Shown piece after piece: positions 41,200 through 49,599 of a DNA stretch of 64,000 bases (its first letter is position 1; each line of letters starts with the position of its first letter). The position numbers and the translations under genes were made by a program. Under the pieces are notes generated by a model. That model was given only the letters and a program-made list of their open reading frames with translations. It did no database searches and was not told the DNA's origin. Location: the NCBI GenBank assembly GCA_937973555.1, contig CALJKL010000019.1, forward strand, positions 75,992 to 139,991, read 5' to 3'. The stretch comes from an uncultured Flavobacteriales bacterium (GTDB lineage Bacteria > Bacteroidota > Bacteroidia > Flavobacteriales > Weeksellaceae).

Positions 41200-41898
41200 A
41201 TGGGACAGAAGACAAATCCAATTGGTAATAGATTAGGAATCATCAGAGGATGGGATTCTAACTGGTTTGGTGGAAACGATTATGGAGACAGAATCGCAGA
41301 AGACTACAAAATCAGAAGATACCTTGAAGCTAGATTATCTAAAGGTGGTATCTCTAGAATCTATATCGAGAGAACCCTAAAATTAGTTACAGTAACAATT
41401 ACTACTGCTAGACCGGGACTTATCATCGGTAAAGGAGGTCAGGAAGTTGATAAATTAAAAGAAGAGTTGAAAAAGATTACCGATAAGGATATCCAAATCA
41501 ACATTTTCGAAATCAAAAGACCAGAACTAGATGCAATTCTAGTAGCAGACAGTATTGCTAAGCAGATCGAAAACAGAATCTCTTACAGAAGAGCTGTTAA
41601 AATGGCAATTACTAGCTCCATGAGAATGGGTGCAGAAGGTATCAAAGTTCAAATCTCTGGTAGATTGAACGGAGCTGAAATGGCAAGAAGCGAGTCTTTC
41701 AAAGAAGGAAGAATCCCATTGTCTACTTTCAGAGCAGATATCGATTACCACATTGGTGAAGCACTTACTCAGTACGGGAAGCTAGGTGTTAAAGTTTGGA
41801 TCATGAAAGGTGAAGTGTACGGCAAGAGAGAACTTTCTCCACTTGTAGGACAACAGAAAAAAGCACCTGCTGGTAAAAAAAGAGACAACAGAAAATAA
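41200..41898 (+). CDS. rpsC: 30S ribosomal protein S3
   Basis: S3 forms the mRNA entry site with S4 and S5. The 232-residue protein starts MGQKTNPIGNRLGIIRGWDSNW, has the KH motif IGKGGQEVDKLKEEL, and the C-terminal GAEMARSESFKEGRIPLSTFRADIDY. A 96-base spacer with a heptamer repeat separates it from rplP. Confidence 0.98.
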   Translation: MGQKTNPIGNRLGIIRGWDSNWFGGNDYGDRIAEDYKIRRYLEARLSKGGISRIYIERTLKLVTVTITTARPGLIIGKGGQEVDKLKEELKKITDKDIQINIFEIKRPELDAILVADSIAKQIENRISYRRAVKMAITSSMRMGAEGIKVQISGRLNGAEMARSESFKEGRIPLSTFRADIDYHIGEALTQYGKLGVKVWIMKGEVYGKRELSPLVGQQKKAPAGKKRDNRK

Positions 41899-41903
41899 TT
41901 AAA

Positions 41904-41983
41904 ATTTTAGATGGATATTTTGAATTTTAAATTACCGTTACTTTTTTAAAATCTAAAATCTGAAATCTGAAATCTAAAATCTA
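41904..41983. repeat. AAATCT(A/G) heptamer repeat between rpsC and rplP
   Basis: Five perfect-phase copies of AAATCT(A/G) occupy 41949-41983. ATTTTAGAT at 41904-41912 is the inverse of sequence in the repeat (ATCTAAAAT), so the spacer begins and ends with inverted copies. Similar heptamer arrays occur between genes in other Bacteroidota, as I recall; no second array was seen in this window. Confidence 0.7.
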
Positions 41984-41994
41984 AATTAGAAAAC

Positions 41995-42420
41995 ATGTTA
42001 CAACCAAAAAGAACCAAATTCCGTAGAGTTCATAAAATGAAAATGAAAGGTAACGCTAACAGAGGACATCAGTTAGCTTACGGTACCTTCGGAATTAAAG
42101 CAATAGATGGTGCTTGGATCACTGCAAGACAAATTGAAGCGGCACGTATCGCTGCTACAAGATACATGAAGAGAGAAGGGCAACTATGGATTAAAATTTT
42201 CCCAGATAAGCCAATTACCAAAAAACCAGCCGAAGTAAGGATGGGTAAAGGTAAAGGTGCTGTAGAGTACTGGGTAGCCGTAGTAAAACCAGGTAAAGTG
42301 ATGTTTGAAGTAGGAGGTGTTCCTTACGAAGTGGCTAAAGAAGCACTTAGATTGGCAGCACAGAAACTTCCAGTAGTTACCAAATTTGTAGTAGCAAACG
42401 ATTTTGTTCAACCTCAATAA
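41995..42420 (+). CDS. rplP: 50S ribosomal protein L16
   Basis: L16 helps shape the A site on the 50S. The 141-residue protein starts MLQPKRTKFRRVHKMKMKGNA and shows WIKIFPDKPITKKPAEVRMGKGKG. It follows the repeat-bearing spacer. Confidence 0.99.
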   Translation: MLQPKRTKFRRVHKMKMKGNANRGHQLAYGTFGIKAIDGAWITARQIEAARIAATRYMKREGQLWIKIFPDKPITKKPAEVRMGKGKGAVEYWVAVVKPGKVMFEVGGVPYEVAKEALRLAAQKLPVVTKFVVANDFVQPQ

Positions 42421-42430
42421 TCTTTGAAAA

Positions 42431-42616
42431 ATGAAAAATGCTGATATCAAAAATCTAAGCGCAGGAGATATTAAAAATCAACTAGCTGCTCTTAAAGCTG
42501 ATTACACTAAGATGAAATTGGCTCACAGAATTAGCCCGATTGAAAATCCTATTCAAATCAGAGATTTAAGAAGAACAATCGCAAGACTTGAAACTGAGTT
42601 AACTAACAAACAATAA
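42431..42616 (+). CDS. rpmC: 50S ribosomal protein L29
   Basis: L29 lies next to L23 at the tunnel exit. The 61-residue two-helix protein has the typical ENPIQIRDLRRTIARLETEL end. It lies between rplP and rpsQ. Confidence 0.96.
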   Translation: MKNADIKNLSAGDIKNQLAALKADYTKMKLAHRISPIENPIQIRDLRRTIARLETELTNKQ

Positions 42617-42630
42617 TTTCATTTTATCTT

Positions 42631-42885
42631 ATGGACAGAAATTTAAGAAAAGAAAGAATCGGAATTGTTTCCAGCAATAAAATGGAAAAAACCATTGTTG
42701 TTAGCGAAACGATGAGAATGAAACATCCAATGTACGGTAAATTCGTATTGAAAACGAAAAAATATACCGCTCACGATGAAAACAACGAGTGCAACGAAGG
42801 AGACAAAGTTCTTATTCAAGAAACGAGACCTTTGAGCAAAAATAAAAGATGGAGATTAGTAAATATAATTGAAAGAGCTAAGTAA
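42631..42885 (+). CDS. rpsQ: 30S ribosomal protein S17
   Basis: S17 is an early-binding 30S protein with an OB fold. The 84-residue protein shows KERIGIVSSNKMEKTIVV and GDKVLIQETRPLSKNKRWRLV. Its stop codon overlaps the rplN start (TAATG). Confidence 0.98.
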   Translation: MDRNLRKERIGIVSSNKMEKTIVVSETMRMKHPMYGKFVLKTKKYTAHDENNECNEGDKVLIQETRPLSKNKRWRLVNIIERAK

Positions 42886-43253
42886 TGTTACAAACCGAAT
42901 CAAGATTAAAAGTAGCTGATAACACTGGTGCTAAAGAGGTACTAGTAATCAGAGTTCTAGGAGGAACTAGAAGAAGATACGCATCTGTAGGGGACAAAAT
43001 TGTAGTTACAATCAAAGACTCTACTCCATCAGGAAATGCAAAGAAAGGACAAGTTTCTAAAGCGGTTATCGTAAGAACGAAAAAAGCAGTAAGAAGAAAA
43101 GATGGATCTTACATCTCTTTTGACGACAATGCTTGCGTTCTTCTTAACGCAGCTGGAGAAATGAGAGGAACTCGTGTTTTCGGGCCAGTTGCTCGTGAAT
43201 TGAGAGACAAAGAATATATGAAAATCATTTCATTAGCTCCTGAAGTATTATAA
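42885..43253 (+). CDS. rplN: 50S ribosomal protein L14
   Basis: L14 bridges the subunits. The 122-residue protein starts MLQTESRLKVADNTGAKEVLVIRVLGG and ends with FGPVARELRDKEYMKIISLAPEVL, both typical. It overlaps the rpsQ stop by one base. Confidence 0.99.
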   Translation: MLQTESRLKVADNTGAKEVLVIRVLGGTRRRYASVGDKIVVTIKDSTPSGNAKKGQVSKAVIVRTKKAVRRKDGSYISFDDNACVLLNAAGEMRGTRVFGPVARELRDKEYMKIISLAPEVL

Positions 43254-43271
43254 TTTTTAAATTTAGAAAAA

Positions 43272-43592
43272 ATGGCAAAAGTTAAAATAAAAAGAGGAGA
43301 CAACGTAATCGTTACTACCGGTAAAAACAAAGGAAGTAAAGGTGAAGTTCTTGAAGTGGTAAAGAAAGAAAACGCAGACGCTAGAGTAATTGTAGCGGGT
43401 GTTAACGTTGTAAAAAAACACGTAAAGCCTTCTGCTGCTAATCCTCAAGGTGGTATCGTAGAGAAAGAAGCTTCTATCAATATCTCAAACGTAGCTTTGG
43501 TTGACAAAAATGGTAAACCAACAAAAGTAGCTTACAAAGTAGAGAAAGATAAGAAAGTAAGAGTGGCTAAAACTACCGGTGAAACTTTATAA
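43272..43592 (+). CDS. rplX: 50S ribosomal protein L24
   Basis: L24 is an assembly initiator of the 50S. The 106-residue protein has the KOW motif IKRGDNVIVTTGKNKGSKGEV and GGIVEKEASINISNVALVD. Confidence 0.98.
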   Translation: MAKVKIKRGDNVIVTTGKNKGSKGEVLEVVKKENADARVIVAGVNVVKKHVKPSAANPQGGIVEKEASINISNVALVDKNGKPTKVAYKVEKDKKVRVAKTTGETL

Positions 43593-43603
43593 TTAATTAC
43601 AAG

Positions 43604-44155
43604 ATGGAATATATCGTAAGACCCAAAAAATTATATAAAGAGAAAATTGTTCCTGCGATGATGGAAGAATTTGGGTACAAATCTATTATGCAAGTACCTA
43701 AATTAGAAAAAATCGTTATCTCTCAAGGTTTAGGGGCTGCAACAGCAGACAAAAAAATCGTAGACTACGCAGTAGAGGAACTTACAGCAATCACTGGTCA
43801 AAAAGCAGTAGGGACTTTGTCTAAAAAGGATGAAGCGGCCTTCAAATTAAGAAAAGGTATGCCTGTAGGGGCTAGAGTAACGCTAAGAGCAGACAAAATG
43901 TATGAATTCTTAGACAGACTTACTTCTTCTGCATTGCCAAGAATTAGAGATTTCAGCGGTATCAAAGCTGATGGTTTTGATGGAAGAGGAAACTATAACT
44001 TAGGTATTACTGAGCAAATTATCTTCCCAGAAATCGTAATTGACAAGGTGAAAAAAATCCAAGGGATGGACATCACTTTCGTTACTACTGCGAATACTGA
44101 TAAAGAAGCAAAAGCATTATTAACTCATTTCGGATTACCGTTTAAAAAGAACTAA
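43604..44155 (+). CDS. rplE: 50S ribosomal protein L5
   Basis: L5 anchors 5S rRNA and contacts P-site tRNA. The 183-residue protein shows PKLEKIVISQGLGAA, LRKGMPVGARVTLR and RDFSGIKADGFDGRGNYNLG. Confidence 0.99.
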   Translation: MEYIVRPKKLYKEKIVPAMMEEFGYKSIMQVPKLEKIVISQGLGAATADKKIVDYAVEELTAITGQKAVGTLSKKDEAAFKLRKGMPVGARVTLRADKMYEFLDRLTSSALPRIRDFSGIKADGFDGRGNYNLGITEQIIFPEIVIDKVKKIQGMDITFVTTANTDKEAKALLTHFGLPFKKN

Positions 44156-44158
44156 GAA

Positions 44159-44428
44159 ATGGCAAAAGAATCAATGAAAGCGCGTGAGCGCAAAAGAGAA
44201 GCACTAGTTGCTAAATATGCTGCTAAAAGAGCTGCTTTGAAAGAAGCCGGCGATTACGAAGCACTTCAAAAATTACCTAAAAACGCTTCACCTGTAAGAT
44301 TGCATAACAGATGTAAACTAACAGGTAGACCAAGAGGATACATGAGAACCTTTGGTATTTCCAGAGTAACTTTCAGAGAAATGGCCAACAACGGTCTTAT
44401 CCCAGGAGTTAAAAAAGCAAGTTGGTAA
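44159..44428 (+). CDS. rpsN: 30S ribosomal protein S14, zinc-free form
   Basis: S14 is part of the 30S head. The 89-residue protein is the long form without the CxxC pair (only one Cys, in LHNRCKLTGRPRGYMRTF), so it does not bind zinc. The ending FREMANNGLIPGVKKASW is typical. It lies 3 bases after rplE. Confidence 0.98.
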   Translation: MAKESMKARERKREALVAKYAAKRAALKEAGDYEALQKLPKNASPVRLHNRCKLTGRPRGYMRTFGISRVTFREMANNGLIPGVKKASW

Positions 44429-44455
44429 CAATTTTGTGAAATCAGAACAAATAAG

Positions 44456-44496
44456 TTGCTTATGGCTTTTTGCTCATAGTGATAAGCCATCTGCAA
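44456..44496 (+). promoter_or_regulatory. Hairpin between rpsN and rpsH
   Basis: TTGC-TT-ATGGCTT and AAGCCAT-CT-GCAA can form an 11-bp stem with a 2x2 internal loop and a 15-base loop. It is about 40 bases before the rpsH start in a spacer of 108 bases, the largest left in this part of the operon. A translational control or RNA-processing site is possible. Confidence 0.45.
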
Positions 44497-44536
44497 TACT
44501 GTTTGTTTTTAACCAATAATAATTTAAAATAGAAAA

Positions 44537-44935
44537 ATGGTAACAGATCCAATTTCAGATTTCCTAACTAGAGTAAGGAACGCACAAAGCGCAGGCCATA
44601 AAGTGGTGGAAATTCCTGCATCGAATATTAAAAAGGAGATTACGAAAATCTTATTTGATCAAGGTTATATCTTAAACTACAAGTTTGAAGACAACAGTGT
44701 TCAAGGGGCTATCAAAATCGCTTTGAAATATGACAAACAAACAAACAAACCGGCTATTAAATCTATCCAAAGAGCTTCTAGACCAGGTTTGAGACAATAC
44801 AAAGGTAGCGAAGAGCTTCCAAGAGTATTAAACGGTTTAGGTATAGCTATCATCTCTACTTCTAAAGGAGTGATGACAGATAAGAAAGCCAGAGAAGAAA
44901 AAGTAGGCGGTGAAGTAATCTGCTATGTTTATTAA
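44537..44935 (+). CDS. rpsH: 30S ribosomal protein S8
   Basis: S8 binds helix 21 of 16S rRNA and in E. coli also represses its own operon by binding mRNA. The 132-residue protein starts MVTDPISDFLTRVRNAQSAGHK and ends with TDKKAREEKVGGEVICYVY. A hairpin lies just upstream. Confidence 0.99.
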   Translation: MVTDPISDFLTRVRNAQSAGHKVVEIPASNIKKEITKILFDQGYILNYKFEDNSVQGAIKIALKYDKQTNKPAIKSIQRASRPGLRQYKGSEELPRVLNGLGIAIISTSKGVMTDKKAREEKVGGEVICYVY

Positions 44936-44954
44936 TTGTATAAATTAGGAAGAA

Positions 44955-45500
44955 ATGTCAAGAATTGGTAAATCAATTATAGAAATTCCTGCAGGTGTTA
45001 CAGTTACTGTAAACGATAATGTAGTGACTGTGAAAGGCCCTAAAGGGGAACTTTCTCAGGAGATTACAGAAGGAATTACTTTGGAGCAAAAAGATGGTGT
45101 TATCACTGTTAACAGACCATCTGAAGCTAAAAATCACAAAGCATTACACGGTCTTTATAGAGCGTTAATCAATAATATGGTTGTAGGAACTTCTACAGGT
45201 TTCACAAAACAACTAGAATTAGTAGGGGTAGGATATAGAGCATCCCACGCAGGTCAAAAACTTGAGTTGGCTCTAGGTTTCTCTCACGGTATCGTATTAG
45301 AACTTCCAAAAGAAATCACTCTAGATACGTTAACAGAAAAAGGTAAAAACCCAATCATCACTTTGTCTTCTTATGACAAACAATTATTGGGAATGGTGGC
45401 TGCTAAAATTCGCTCATTCAGAAAACCTGAACCATACAAAGGTAAAGGGGTGAAATTCGTTGGTGAAATAATTAGACGTAAAGCTGGTAAATCTGCTTAA
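44955..45500 (+). CDS. rplF: 50S ribosomal protein L6
   Basis: L6 sits near the factor-binding site. The 181-residue protein has MSRIGKSIIEIPAGVTV and the C-terminal RSFRKPEPYKGKGVKFVGE motif. Confidence 0.99.
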   Translation: MSRIGKSIIEIPAGVTVTVNDNVVTVKGPKGELSQEITEGITLEQKDGVITVNRPSEAKNHKALHGLYRALINNMVVGTSTGFTKQLELVGVGYRASHAGQKLELALGFSHGIVLELPKEITLDTLTEKGKNPIITLSSYDKQLLGMVAAKIRSFRKPEPYKGKGVKFVGEIIRRKAGKSA

Positions 45501-45511
45501 AAATTAAGACA

Positions 45512-45865
45512 ATGGCATTAACAAAAGTACAAAAAAGAGATAGAATTAAAAGAAGAGTAAGAGGGAAAATCTCTGGATCTTCTTCAGCGCCAAGACTTTC
45601 TGTTTACAAGAGTAACAAAGAAATCTACGCTCAATTAATTGACGATAAAGAAGGTAAAACTTTAGTAGCAGCTTCTTCTAGAGAGAAAGGCGTAGACGCT
45701 AAAGGAACTAAAACTGAAGTTGCAACTGCAGTAGGTAAAAAAATTGCTGAAAAAGCAAAAGCCGCTGGATTTGAAAAAGTAGTTTTTGATAGAAATGGTT
45801 TCGTATATCACGGTAGAGTAAAAGCTTTAGCAGATGGTGCTAGAGAAGGTGGTTTGAAATTTTAA
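45512..45865 (+). CDS. rplR: 50S ribosomal protein L18
   Basis: L18 binds 5S rRNA together with L5. The 117-residue protein shows RLSVYKSNKEIYAQLIDD and ends VFDRNGFVYHGRVKALADGAREGGLKF, as in the family. Confidence 0.99.
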   Translation: MALTKVQKRDRIKRRVRGKISGSSSAPRLSVYKSNKEIYAQLIDDKEGKTLVAASSREKGVDAKGTKTEVATAVGKKIAEKAKAAGFEKVVFDRNGFVYHGRVKALADGAREGGLKF

Positions 45866-45877
45866 AATTAAAAAATT

Positions 45878-46399
45878 ATGTTAGGATTAGATAATATAGA
45901 AAGAGTAAAACCAGGAGGTCTAGAATTGAAAGACCGTCTAGTTGCCGTAAATAGAGTAACCAAAGTAACCAAAGGAGGTAGAGCTTTCGGATTTTCAGCT
46001 ATCGTAGTAGTAGGAAATGAAGACGGAGTTATCGGTTTTGGTTTAGGAAAATCTAAAGAAGTAGCTTCTGCTATTGCTAAAGCAGTAGAAGATGCGAAGA
46101 AAAATTTAGTAAAAGTTCCTGTAATGAATCATACTATCCCTCACCAAACAACTGCTAAATACGGTGGTGCTGATATCTTCTTGAGACCAGCTTCTCACGG
46201 TACAGGATTAATTGCAGGGGGTGCGGTAAGAGCGGTATTAGAATCTGCAGGGGTACACGATGTACTTTCAAAATCTAAAGGATCTTCTAACCCTCACAAT
46301 GTGGTAAAGGCAACTTTCAAAGCATTGTTAGACATCAGAAGACCTGAGGAAATTGCAAGAATGAGAGGTGTGTCTTTATCAAAAGTGTTTAACGGTTAA
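45878..46399 (+). CDS. rpsE: 30S ribosomal protein S5
   Basis: S5 takes part in decoding fidelity and mRNA entry. The 173-residue protein has LKDRLVAVNRVTKVTKGGRAFGF and GGADIFLRPASHGTGLIAGG. Confidence 0.99.
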   Translation: MLGLDNIERVKPGGLELKDRLVAVNRVTKVTKGGRAFGFSAIVVVGNEDGVIGFGLGKSKEVASAIAKAVEDAKKNLVKVPVMNHTIPHQTTAKYGGADIFLRPASHGTGLIAGGAVRAVLESAGVHDVLSKSKGSSNPHNVVKATFKALLDIRRPEEIARMRGVSLSKVFNG

Positions 46400-46410
46400 T
46401 TTTTTTTTAA

Positions 46411-46590
46411 ATGGCAACAATTAAAGTAAAACAAGTAAGAAGTGCTATTGGTAGAACTAAAACTCAAAAGAGAACTCTTGAGGCTTTAGGTTTAAAAAAA
46501 TTACACCAAGTAGTAGAGCACGAAGCAACTCCATCAATCTTAGGAATGGTAGCTGCAGTAAGACATTTAGTAGAAGTTCAGGAAAACTAA
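46411..46590 (+). CDS. rpmD: 50S ribosomal protein L30
   Basis: This 59-residue gene is easy to miss because of its length. The protein begins MATIKVKQVRSAIGRTKTQK and shows TLEALGLKKLHQVVEHEAT, the L30 signature, in the normal place between rpsE and rplO. Confidence 0.97.
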   Translation: MATIKVKQVRSAIGRTKTQKRTLEALGLKKLHQVVEHEATPSILGMVAAVRHLVEVQEN

Positions 46591-46605
46591 TAAATTTTTA
46601 ATAAG

Positions 46606-47052
46606 ATGAATTTAAATAATATTCAACCGGCATCTGGTGCTACTCATAATTCTAAAAGAATTGGTAGAGGCCAGGGAAGTGGCAAAGGTGGTACTTCCAC
46701 TAAAGGGCACAAAGGACAAAAGTCTAGAGCCGGATACTCTCAAAAAATAGGTTTTGAAGGTGGTCAAATGCCTTTACAAAGAAGATTACCAAAATTCGGA
46801 TTTAATAACATCAGCAGAAAAGAGTATAGAGGGATTAACCTAGATACCATCCAGGCATTAGTAGATGCTAAGAAAATTTCTGAAGTTACTAAAGAAGTAT
46901 TGGTAGAAAATGGTTTAGCAACTAAAAACGAAATAGTGAAAATCTTAGGAAGAGGAGAATTGAAATCTAAAGTTTCTATCTCTGCTCATAAATTCACTAA
47001 ATCTGCAGAAGAAGCTATTGCTAAAGCAGGAGGTAACGCGATCACTCTTTAA
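46606..47052 (+). CDS. rplO: 50S ribosomal protein L15
   Basis: L15 is a late 50S assembly protein. The 148-residue protein has the Gly-rich start RIGRGQGSGKGGTSTKGHKG and GFEGGQMPLQRRLPKFGF. It lies 9 bases before secY. Confidence 0.99.
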   Translation: MNLNNIQPASGATHNSKRIGRGQGSGKGGTSTKGHKGQKSRAGYSQKIGFEGGQMPLQRRLPKFGFNNISRKEYRGINLDTIQALVDAKKISEVTKEVLVENGLATKNEIVKILGRGELKSKVSISAHKFTKSAEEAIAKAGGNAITL

Positions 47053-47061
47053 TAAAAACGA

Positions 47062-48441
47062 ATGAAAGGTTTTATACAAACACTTAAAAACATCTGGAGT
47101 TTACAAGAATTGAGAGACAAAATTATTGTCACTCTTTCTTTGATTCTGGTGTATAGATTTGCATCTTACATCTCTTTGCCTGCCATCAATATGGCCGAAG
47201 TGGGTGATCTTTTAGATCATTTCCAAAAGCAAGGAGGCAGTAAACAAGGTGCCGGTCTTCTGGGCTTGTTATCATCTTTTACCGGTGGGGCTTTCAGCCA
47301 CGCTTCTATTTTGGCTTTAGGGATTATGCCTTACATCTCTGCATCTATTATTGTGCAGCTGATGGGGATGGCTATTCCTTATCTTCAAAAATTACAAAAA
47401 GATGGTGAAAGTGGTAGAAAAACTTTAAACCAAATTACAAGATGGTTAACCATTGGTGTTTGTTTGGTACAGGCTCCTTTCTATTTAGGAACTATTACAC
47501 AAGTTTTTTTACCATACGAGCAATTTAGATCTGCATACTACATAGATCCGCAATCTATTGCTTTTTATGTTCCAAGTGTAGTGATATTAGTAGCAGGTTC
47601 TATTTTTGCAATGTGGTTGGGAGAAAAAATAACAGATAAAGGTATTGGAAATGGAATTTCTATCTTAATTATGGTAGGGATTCTTTCAAGACTTCCTTCA
47701 TCTTTTATCCAGGAATATACTACTCAAACAGGTAACGGAGGTTTAGGAAGCATCATGATCCTTATCGAAGTGCTGTTCTGGTTGGTAGTGATCTTATTGG
47801 CCATTGTACTTTCAGTAGCCGTAAGAAAAATCCCAATTCAATACGTAAGTAGAGCACATGCTACGGGAGGTTCTAGCAGAAATTTACTAGATGGAGCCAG
47901 ACAGTGGATTCCATTAAAAGTAAATGCTTCTGGAGTAATGCCTCTTATATTTGCACAGGCACTAATGTTTGTGCCAGGTTTATTGACTAAGTTTGACGAT
48001 ACCAATACTTTCCTGGCAGGATTCAAAAATCCTTTCAGTTGGCAGTATAATGTATTGTTAGTTCTTCTCATTATCATTTTCTCTTATTTTTACACGGCTA
48101 TTACAATACCGGTAAACCAAATGGCAGATGACTTGAAGAGAAATGGAGGCTTAATACCTAAAGTGAGACCGGGGCAAGATACAGCAAATTATTTGGATGA
48201 TATTTTATCCAAAATAACCTTGCCGGGTGCAGTTTTTTTGTCTATCTTTGCAGTCCTTCCAGCTTTTGTACACGGAAGCTTTGTTCAGACTGAAGGATTC
48301 TCCCATTTTTTTGGAGGAACCTCTTTATTGATCATGGTTGGCGTAATTTTAGACACCGTTCAGCAAATCAATACGTATTTGTTGAACCATCACTATGACG
48401 GGTTGATGCAGTCTAAATTATCTAGAACATCAAACTTATAA
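47062..48441 (+). CDS. secY: Protein translocase channel subunit SecY
   Basis: SecY is the inner-membrane channel of the Sec system. The 459-residue protein shows ten membrane segments. Motifs include LGIMPYISASIIVQLM in helix 2, GIGNGISILIMVGIL in the middle, and RKIPIQYVSRAHATGG. It sits between rplO and infA in the usual place. Confidence 0.98.
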   Translation: MKGFIQTLKNIWSLQELRDKIIVTLSLILVYRFASYISLPAINMAEVGDLLDHFQKQGGSKQGAGLLGLLSSFTGGAFSHASILALGIMPYISASIIVQLMGMAIPYLQKLQKDGESGRKTLNQITRWLTIGVCLVQAPFYLGTITQVFLPYEQFRSAYYIDPQSIAFYVPSVVILVAGSIFAMWLGEKITDKGIGNGISILIMVGILSRLPSSFIQEYTTQTGNGGLGSIMILIEVLFWLVVILLAIVLSVAVRKIPIQYVSRAHATGGSSRNLLDGARQWIPLKVNASGVMPLIFAQALMFVPGLLTKFDDTNTFLAGFKNPFSWQYNVLLVLLIIIFSYFYTAITIPVNQMADDLKRNGGLIPKVRPGQDTANYLDDILSKITLPGAVFLSIFAVLPAFVHGSFVQTEGFSHFFGGTSLLIMVGVILDTVQQINTYLLNHHYDGLMQSKLSRTSNL

Positions 48442-48450
48442 AGTAGATAA

Positions 48451-48666
48451 ATGGCAAAACAGAAACACATAGAACAAGATGGCGTGATAGTGGAAGCACT
48501 ATCAAACGCTATGTTCAGAGTGGAACTAGAAAATGGGCATGTATTAATTGCGCATATTTCTGGGAAAATGAGAATGCATTACATTAAACTTTTACCTGGA
48601 GATAAGGTAAAATTAGAACTATCTCCTTATGATTTATCAAAAGGGAGAATAACATTTAGATATTAA
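48451..48666 (+). CDS. infA: Translation initiation factor IF-1
   Basis: IF-1 blocks the A site during initiation. The 71-residue OB-fold protein begins MAKQKHIEQDGVIVEALSNA and has MRMHYIKLLPGDKVKLELSPYDLSKGRI. It lies 9 bases after secY. Confidence 0.99.
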   Translation: MAKQKHIEQDGVIVEALSNAMFRVELENGHVLIAHISGKMRMHYIKLLPGDKVKLELSPYDLSKGRITFRY

Positions 48667-48677
48667 ATTCAATACTA

Positions 48678-48794
48678 ATGAAAGTTAGAGCATCAATTAA
48701 GAAAAGAAGTGCAGACTGCAAAATCGTAAGAAGAAAAGGCAGATTGTACATTATTAACAAGAAGAACCCAAAATTTAAACAAAGACAAGGCTAA
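48678..48794 (+). CDS. rpmJ: 50S ribosomal protein L36, zinc-free form
   Basis: The 38-residue protein begins MKVRASIKKRSADCKIVRR and ends KFKQRQG, like L36. Three of the four zinc ligands (CxxC...C...H) are replaced; only Cys14 is left, so this form should not hold zinc. It is in the usual place between infA and rpsM. Confidence 0.97.
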   Translation: MKVRASIKKRSADCKIVRRKGRLYIINKKNPKFKQRQG

Positions 48795-48803
48795 AATTAA
48801 ATT

Positions 48804-49181
48804 ATGGCGAGAATTGCAGGTATAGATTTACCAAAAAACAAAAGAGGAGTTATTGGTCTTACGTACATTTATGGTATCGGTAAGAGCACTGCTTCAGAAA
48901 TTTTGAAGAACGCTGGAATCAGCGAAGACAAGAAAGTCAACGAATGGAATGACGATGAATTGGCTGCCATCAGAAACTTTATCTCTGAAAACGTAAAAGT
49001 AGAAGGAGAATTGCGTTCTGAAGTGCAATTGAACATCAAGAGATTGATGGACATAGGATGCCAACGAGGAATACGTCACAGACTGGGATTACCTTTAAGA
49101 GGCCAAAGAACGAAAAACAATTCTAGAACCCGTAAAGGAAAGAGAAAAACTGTTGCTAACAAGAAGAAGGCAAGTAAATAA
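48804..49181 (+). CDS. rpsM: 30S ribosomal protein S13
   Basis: S13 contacts P-site tRNA and bridges to L5. The 125-residue protein starts MARIAGIDLPKNKRGVIGLTYIYGIG and ends with RTKNNSRTRKGKRKTVANKKK. Confidence 0.99.
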   Translation: MARIAGIDLPKNKRGVIGLTYIYGIGKSTASEILKNAGISEDKKVNEWNDDELAAIRNFISENVKVEGELRSEVQLNIKRLMDIGCQRGIRHRLGLPLRGQRTKNNSRTRKGKRKTVANKKKASK

Positions 49182-49192
49182 TCGTTAGAATT

Positions 49193-49582
49193 ATGGCAAA
49201 ACAAACAAAAGTAGTTAAAAAAAGAAAAGTAAAAGTAGAAGCGATTGGTGAAGCACACATCCAAGCTTCTTTCAACAATATTATTATTTCTTTAACCAAC
49301 AAGAACGGAGAAGTAATCTCTTGGTCTTCTGCCGGTAAAATGGGATTCAGAGGTTCTAAAAAGAACACTCCATTCGCAGCTCAAATGGCTGCTGAAAATT
49401 GCTCTTCTGTTGCTTATGAAGCAGGTTTAAGAAGAGTAAAGGTGTATGTAAAAGGACCTGGTGCAGGTAGAGAATCTGCCATCAGATCTATTCACAATTC
49501 AGGAATTGAAGTTAGTGAAATCATTGATGTGACTCCTATGCCGCACAATGGATGTAGACCACCTAAAAGAAGAAGAGTTTAA
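49193..49582 (+). CDS. rpsK: 30S ribosomal protein S11
   Basis: S11 lies on the 30S platform by the mRNA exit. The 129-residue protein shows ASFNNIIISLTNKNGEVISW and the end VTPMPHNGCRPPKRRRV. Confidence 0.99.
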   Translation: MAKQTKVVKKRKVKVEAIGEAHIQASFNNIIISLTNKNGEVISWSSAGKMGFRGSKKNTPFAAQMAAENCSSVAYEAGLRRVKVYVKGPGAGRESAIRSIHNSGIEVSEIIDVTPMPHNGCRPPKRRRV

Positions 49583-49599
49583 TTTTTTAGAATTTACCT

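Noticed and set aside
41949..41983. CRISPR array
   Set aside because: The units are seven bases, directly tandem and without spacers, so this is a short tandem repeat. No CRISPR array or cas gene is in the window.
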